DNA of 14,884 bases from an uncultured Clostridia bacterium (GTDB lineage Bacteria; Bacillota; Clostridia; TANB77; CAG-508): assembly GCA_948528155.1 (NCBI GenBank), contig CAOSZT010000041.1, positions 1 to 14,884 on the forward strand, in the 5' to 3' direction. The translations under genes were made by a program, and so were the position numbers. The notes beneath the pieces are model-generated. The model was not told the origin of the DNA and did not search any database. It saw only the letters and a program-made list of their open reading frames with translations. Positions 13,884-14,884 of the stretch are shown here, piece after piece (position 1 is the stretch's first letter; each line of letters opens with the position of its first letter).

Positions 13884-14792
13884 TTAGGAATTTCTAGTTA
13901 GTTTATTTCTCAAGTTGTATTTTTTTAAAACAATTTTCTTTCTTACAGTGTTAACTTCTGTATAAATCTCTGTAGTAGAAATAGAAGAATGTCCTAGTAA
14001 CTCCTGAACACTTCTTAAATCAGCTCCATTAGCAAGTAAGTTAGTAGCAAATGTGTGTCTTAAATAATGTGGTGTGGCAGAAGGAGATATTTCGCTTTTA
14101 TCTCTGTATTTAGTAAATATATTTTCAATCCCATAAATACTTAAAGTATCATGAAATTTATTTACAAATAGATAGTCATGATTTACTTTAAGTTTTTTTC
14201 TTATGCTTAACCAAGTTTTTAAATTGTTCCAAGTTTCTAAACTTGAGATATATAATAATCTTTGTTTCTTTCCCTTCCCGTGAACAAGTAATACACGTTC
14301 AGAAGTAATAATATCTTCTAGCTTTAAATTGGATACCTCAGCTATTCTCATACCTGTAGAAAGAAGAAGATCTATAATACACAAATCTCTAACAGCTTGG
14401 AAGTAAGCAAAAGAAGTAGTAGTTTGATTTAGATTATCATACATATAATCTAGCAATTTACTAACATCTTTCACAGGTATAGTTTTAGGTAACCTTTTTT
14501 CTTTTTTAATTTTTATTTTATATTTATCTAATGGATTTGTCCATTTTGTTTCTTCCTCAATGAATCTCAAAAACATCTTGATTGTGATTAGTTTTCTTGT
14601 AACAGTAGTATCCTTATAAGTTTGAGTTAAGTATTGAATATAACTCATAATAGATTCTTGAGTTACTTTCCCATTTGTAAAGTCAATCAAGTGATTCAAA
14701 TCTGATGTATAGGCTTTGATACTTTTTATATCCAAGTTTTTAGATACCATCATTTTAGTTATAAATATCTCCCTATACTTTATTAAATTCAT
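13884..14792 (-). CDS. Tyrosine recombinase/integrase, XerC/D-like
   Basis: A 302-residue site-specific recombinase. An N-terminal SAM-like core-binding domain (about 1-95) is followed by the catalytic domain (about 105-290). All catalytic residues are seen: R149 in TGMRIAEV, K173 in HGKGKK, H242-x-x-R245 in PHYLRHTF, H268 in LLGHSS and Y277 in TEIYTEV. It lacks the extra arm-binding N-terminal domain of large phage integrases and has XerC/D length, but XerC/D proteins can be used by integrating elements. The start has GGAGG (14800-14804) seven bases upstream. It may mobilise the element, though its gene lies 2.4 kb from the tRNA fragment, with the defence operon in between. Its true target site is not shown by the sequence. 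Confidence 0.93.
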   Translation of the reverse strand: MNLIKYREIFITKMMVSKNLDIKSIKAYTSDLNHLIDFTNGKVTQESIMSYIQYLTQTYKDTTVTRKLITIKMFLRFIEEETKWTNPLDKYKIKIKKEKRLPKTIPVKDVSKLLDYMYDNLNQTTTSFAYFQAVRDLCIIDLLLSTGMRIAEVSNLKLEDIITSERVLLVHGKGKKQRLLYISSLETWNNLKTWLSIRKKLKVNHDYLFVNKFHDTLSIYGIENIFTKYRDKSEISPSATPHYLRHTFATNLLANGADLRSVQELLGHSSISTTEIYTEVNTVRKKIVLKKYNLRNKLTRNS

Positions 14793-14820
14793 TTATTTTC
14801 CTCCAAAATTCGATTTCTAA

Positions 14821-14849
14821 TTGTAAATTATAACATTTTATTGTATAAT
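14821..14849 (+). promoter_or_regulatory. Divergent promoter for a gene beginning just outside the window
   Basis: TTGTAA (14821-14826), a 17-bp spacer and TATAAT (14844-14849). A strong SD, GGGAGG (14875-14880), follows at the end of the window, so a start codon is expected within a few bases after 14884. The gene itself is not visible. Confidence 0.6.
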
Positions 14850-14857
14850 TTACTCAA
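14827..14857 (-). promoter_or_regulatory. Promoter of the recombinase gene
   Basis: On the minus strand TATAAT (14832-14827) has an extended TG (TGT-TATAAT), with a weak TTGAGT -35 (14857-14852) at a long 19-bp spacing. The extended -10 makes up for the spacing. It lies inside the divergent plus-strand promoter. Confidence 0.6.
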
Positions 14858-14884
14858 AATAACGATAGATTATTGGGAGGAAAA

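Larger units (their letters stand above)
11475..14884. mobile_element. Integrated element (tRNA-Trp island) carrying a Pycsar operon, left end
   Basis: The left edge is the tRNA-Trp fragment at 11475-11519. Within it are a noncoding att-proximal zone (11520-11818), a three-gene defence operon, a tyrosine recombinase gene and the start of a divergent transcription unit that leaves the window. Geometry: the tRNA is read leftwards, so the element must extend right, and an intact tRNA-Trp is expected at its right end. Size and type (prophage remnant, satellite or integrative element) cannot be judged from this part. Confidence 0.7.

Noticed and set aside
1..14884. CRISPR arrays
   Set aside because: No regularly spaced identical repeats were seen anywhere in the window, and no cas-like gene is present.

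Overview
This is an AT-rich window (roughly 30% G+C by eye) from a low-GC, Gram-positive, endospore-forming bacterium (Bacillota). A complete three-gene GerA-type germinant-receptor operon shows the spore-forming lifestyle. Strong Shine-Dalgarno (SD) sites, vegetative promoters of the TTGACA/TATAAT type, a lipoprotein with an N-terminal lipobox and sortase-independent Ig-like surface proteins fit this. Stops include TAA, TAG and TGA, so the standard bacterial code applies. A Turicibacter/Erysipelotrichia-like host is possible but is only a guess.

Layout. Positions 1-347 hold the 5' end of a probable ISL3-type transposase gene (minus strand) and its insulating structures. Positions 348-727 hold the 3' remnant of an unrecognised gene with its own terminator. 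From 832 to 8670 lies ordinary chromosomal content on the plus strand: a TfoX N-terminal-domain protein, a DegV-family lipid-binding protein, a ktrB-ktrA-diacylglycerol kinase operon, and a germination operon in the unusual order B-A-C. A sequence very close to the forespore sigma-G consensus precedes the germination operon. From 8667 to 11145 (minus) are two overlapping paralogous genes for secreted Ig-like proteins held by a C-terminal membrane segment. They converge on the germination operon.

From about 11475 to the end of the window is an integrated element. Its left edge is a 3' fragment of a tRNA-Trp gene, from the CCA anticodon to the CCA end, followed on the minus strand by the original tRNA terminator. 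The 5' half of the tRNA is missing, as expected where an element has integrated into a tRNA gene. The element carries a XerC/D-like tyrosine recombinase and, behind its own promoter, a minus-strand operon: a class III nucleotide cyclase (PycC-like), a membrane effector (PycTM-like) and a uracil-DNA-glycosylase-fold protein. This is a Pycsar anti-phage system with a possible third component.

The main discovery is that the membrane effector is split by a +1 frame change. The first frame gives a truncated 89-residue product, but the missing second half (TM2, soluble linker and TM3) is intact in the next frame down to 12513. The reconstructed protein is 163 residues. The cyclase is intact, so this copy is either an effector-dead Pycsar, a sequence error, or a system whose effector is made by frameshifting. 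The window ends inside the element, just after an SD site for a divergent gene that starts outside.
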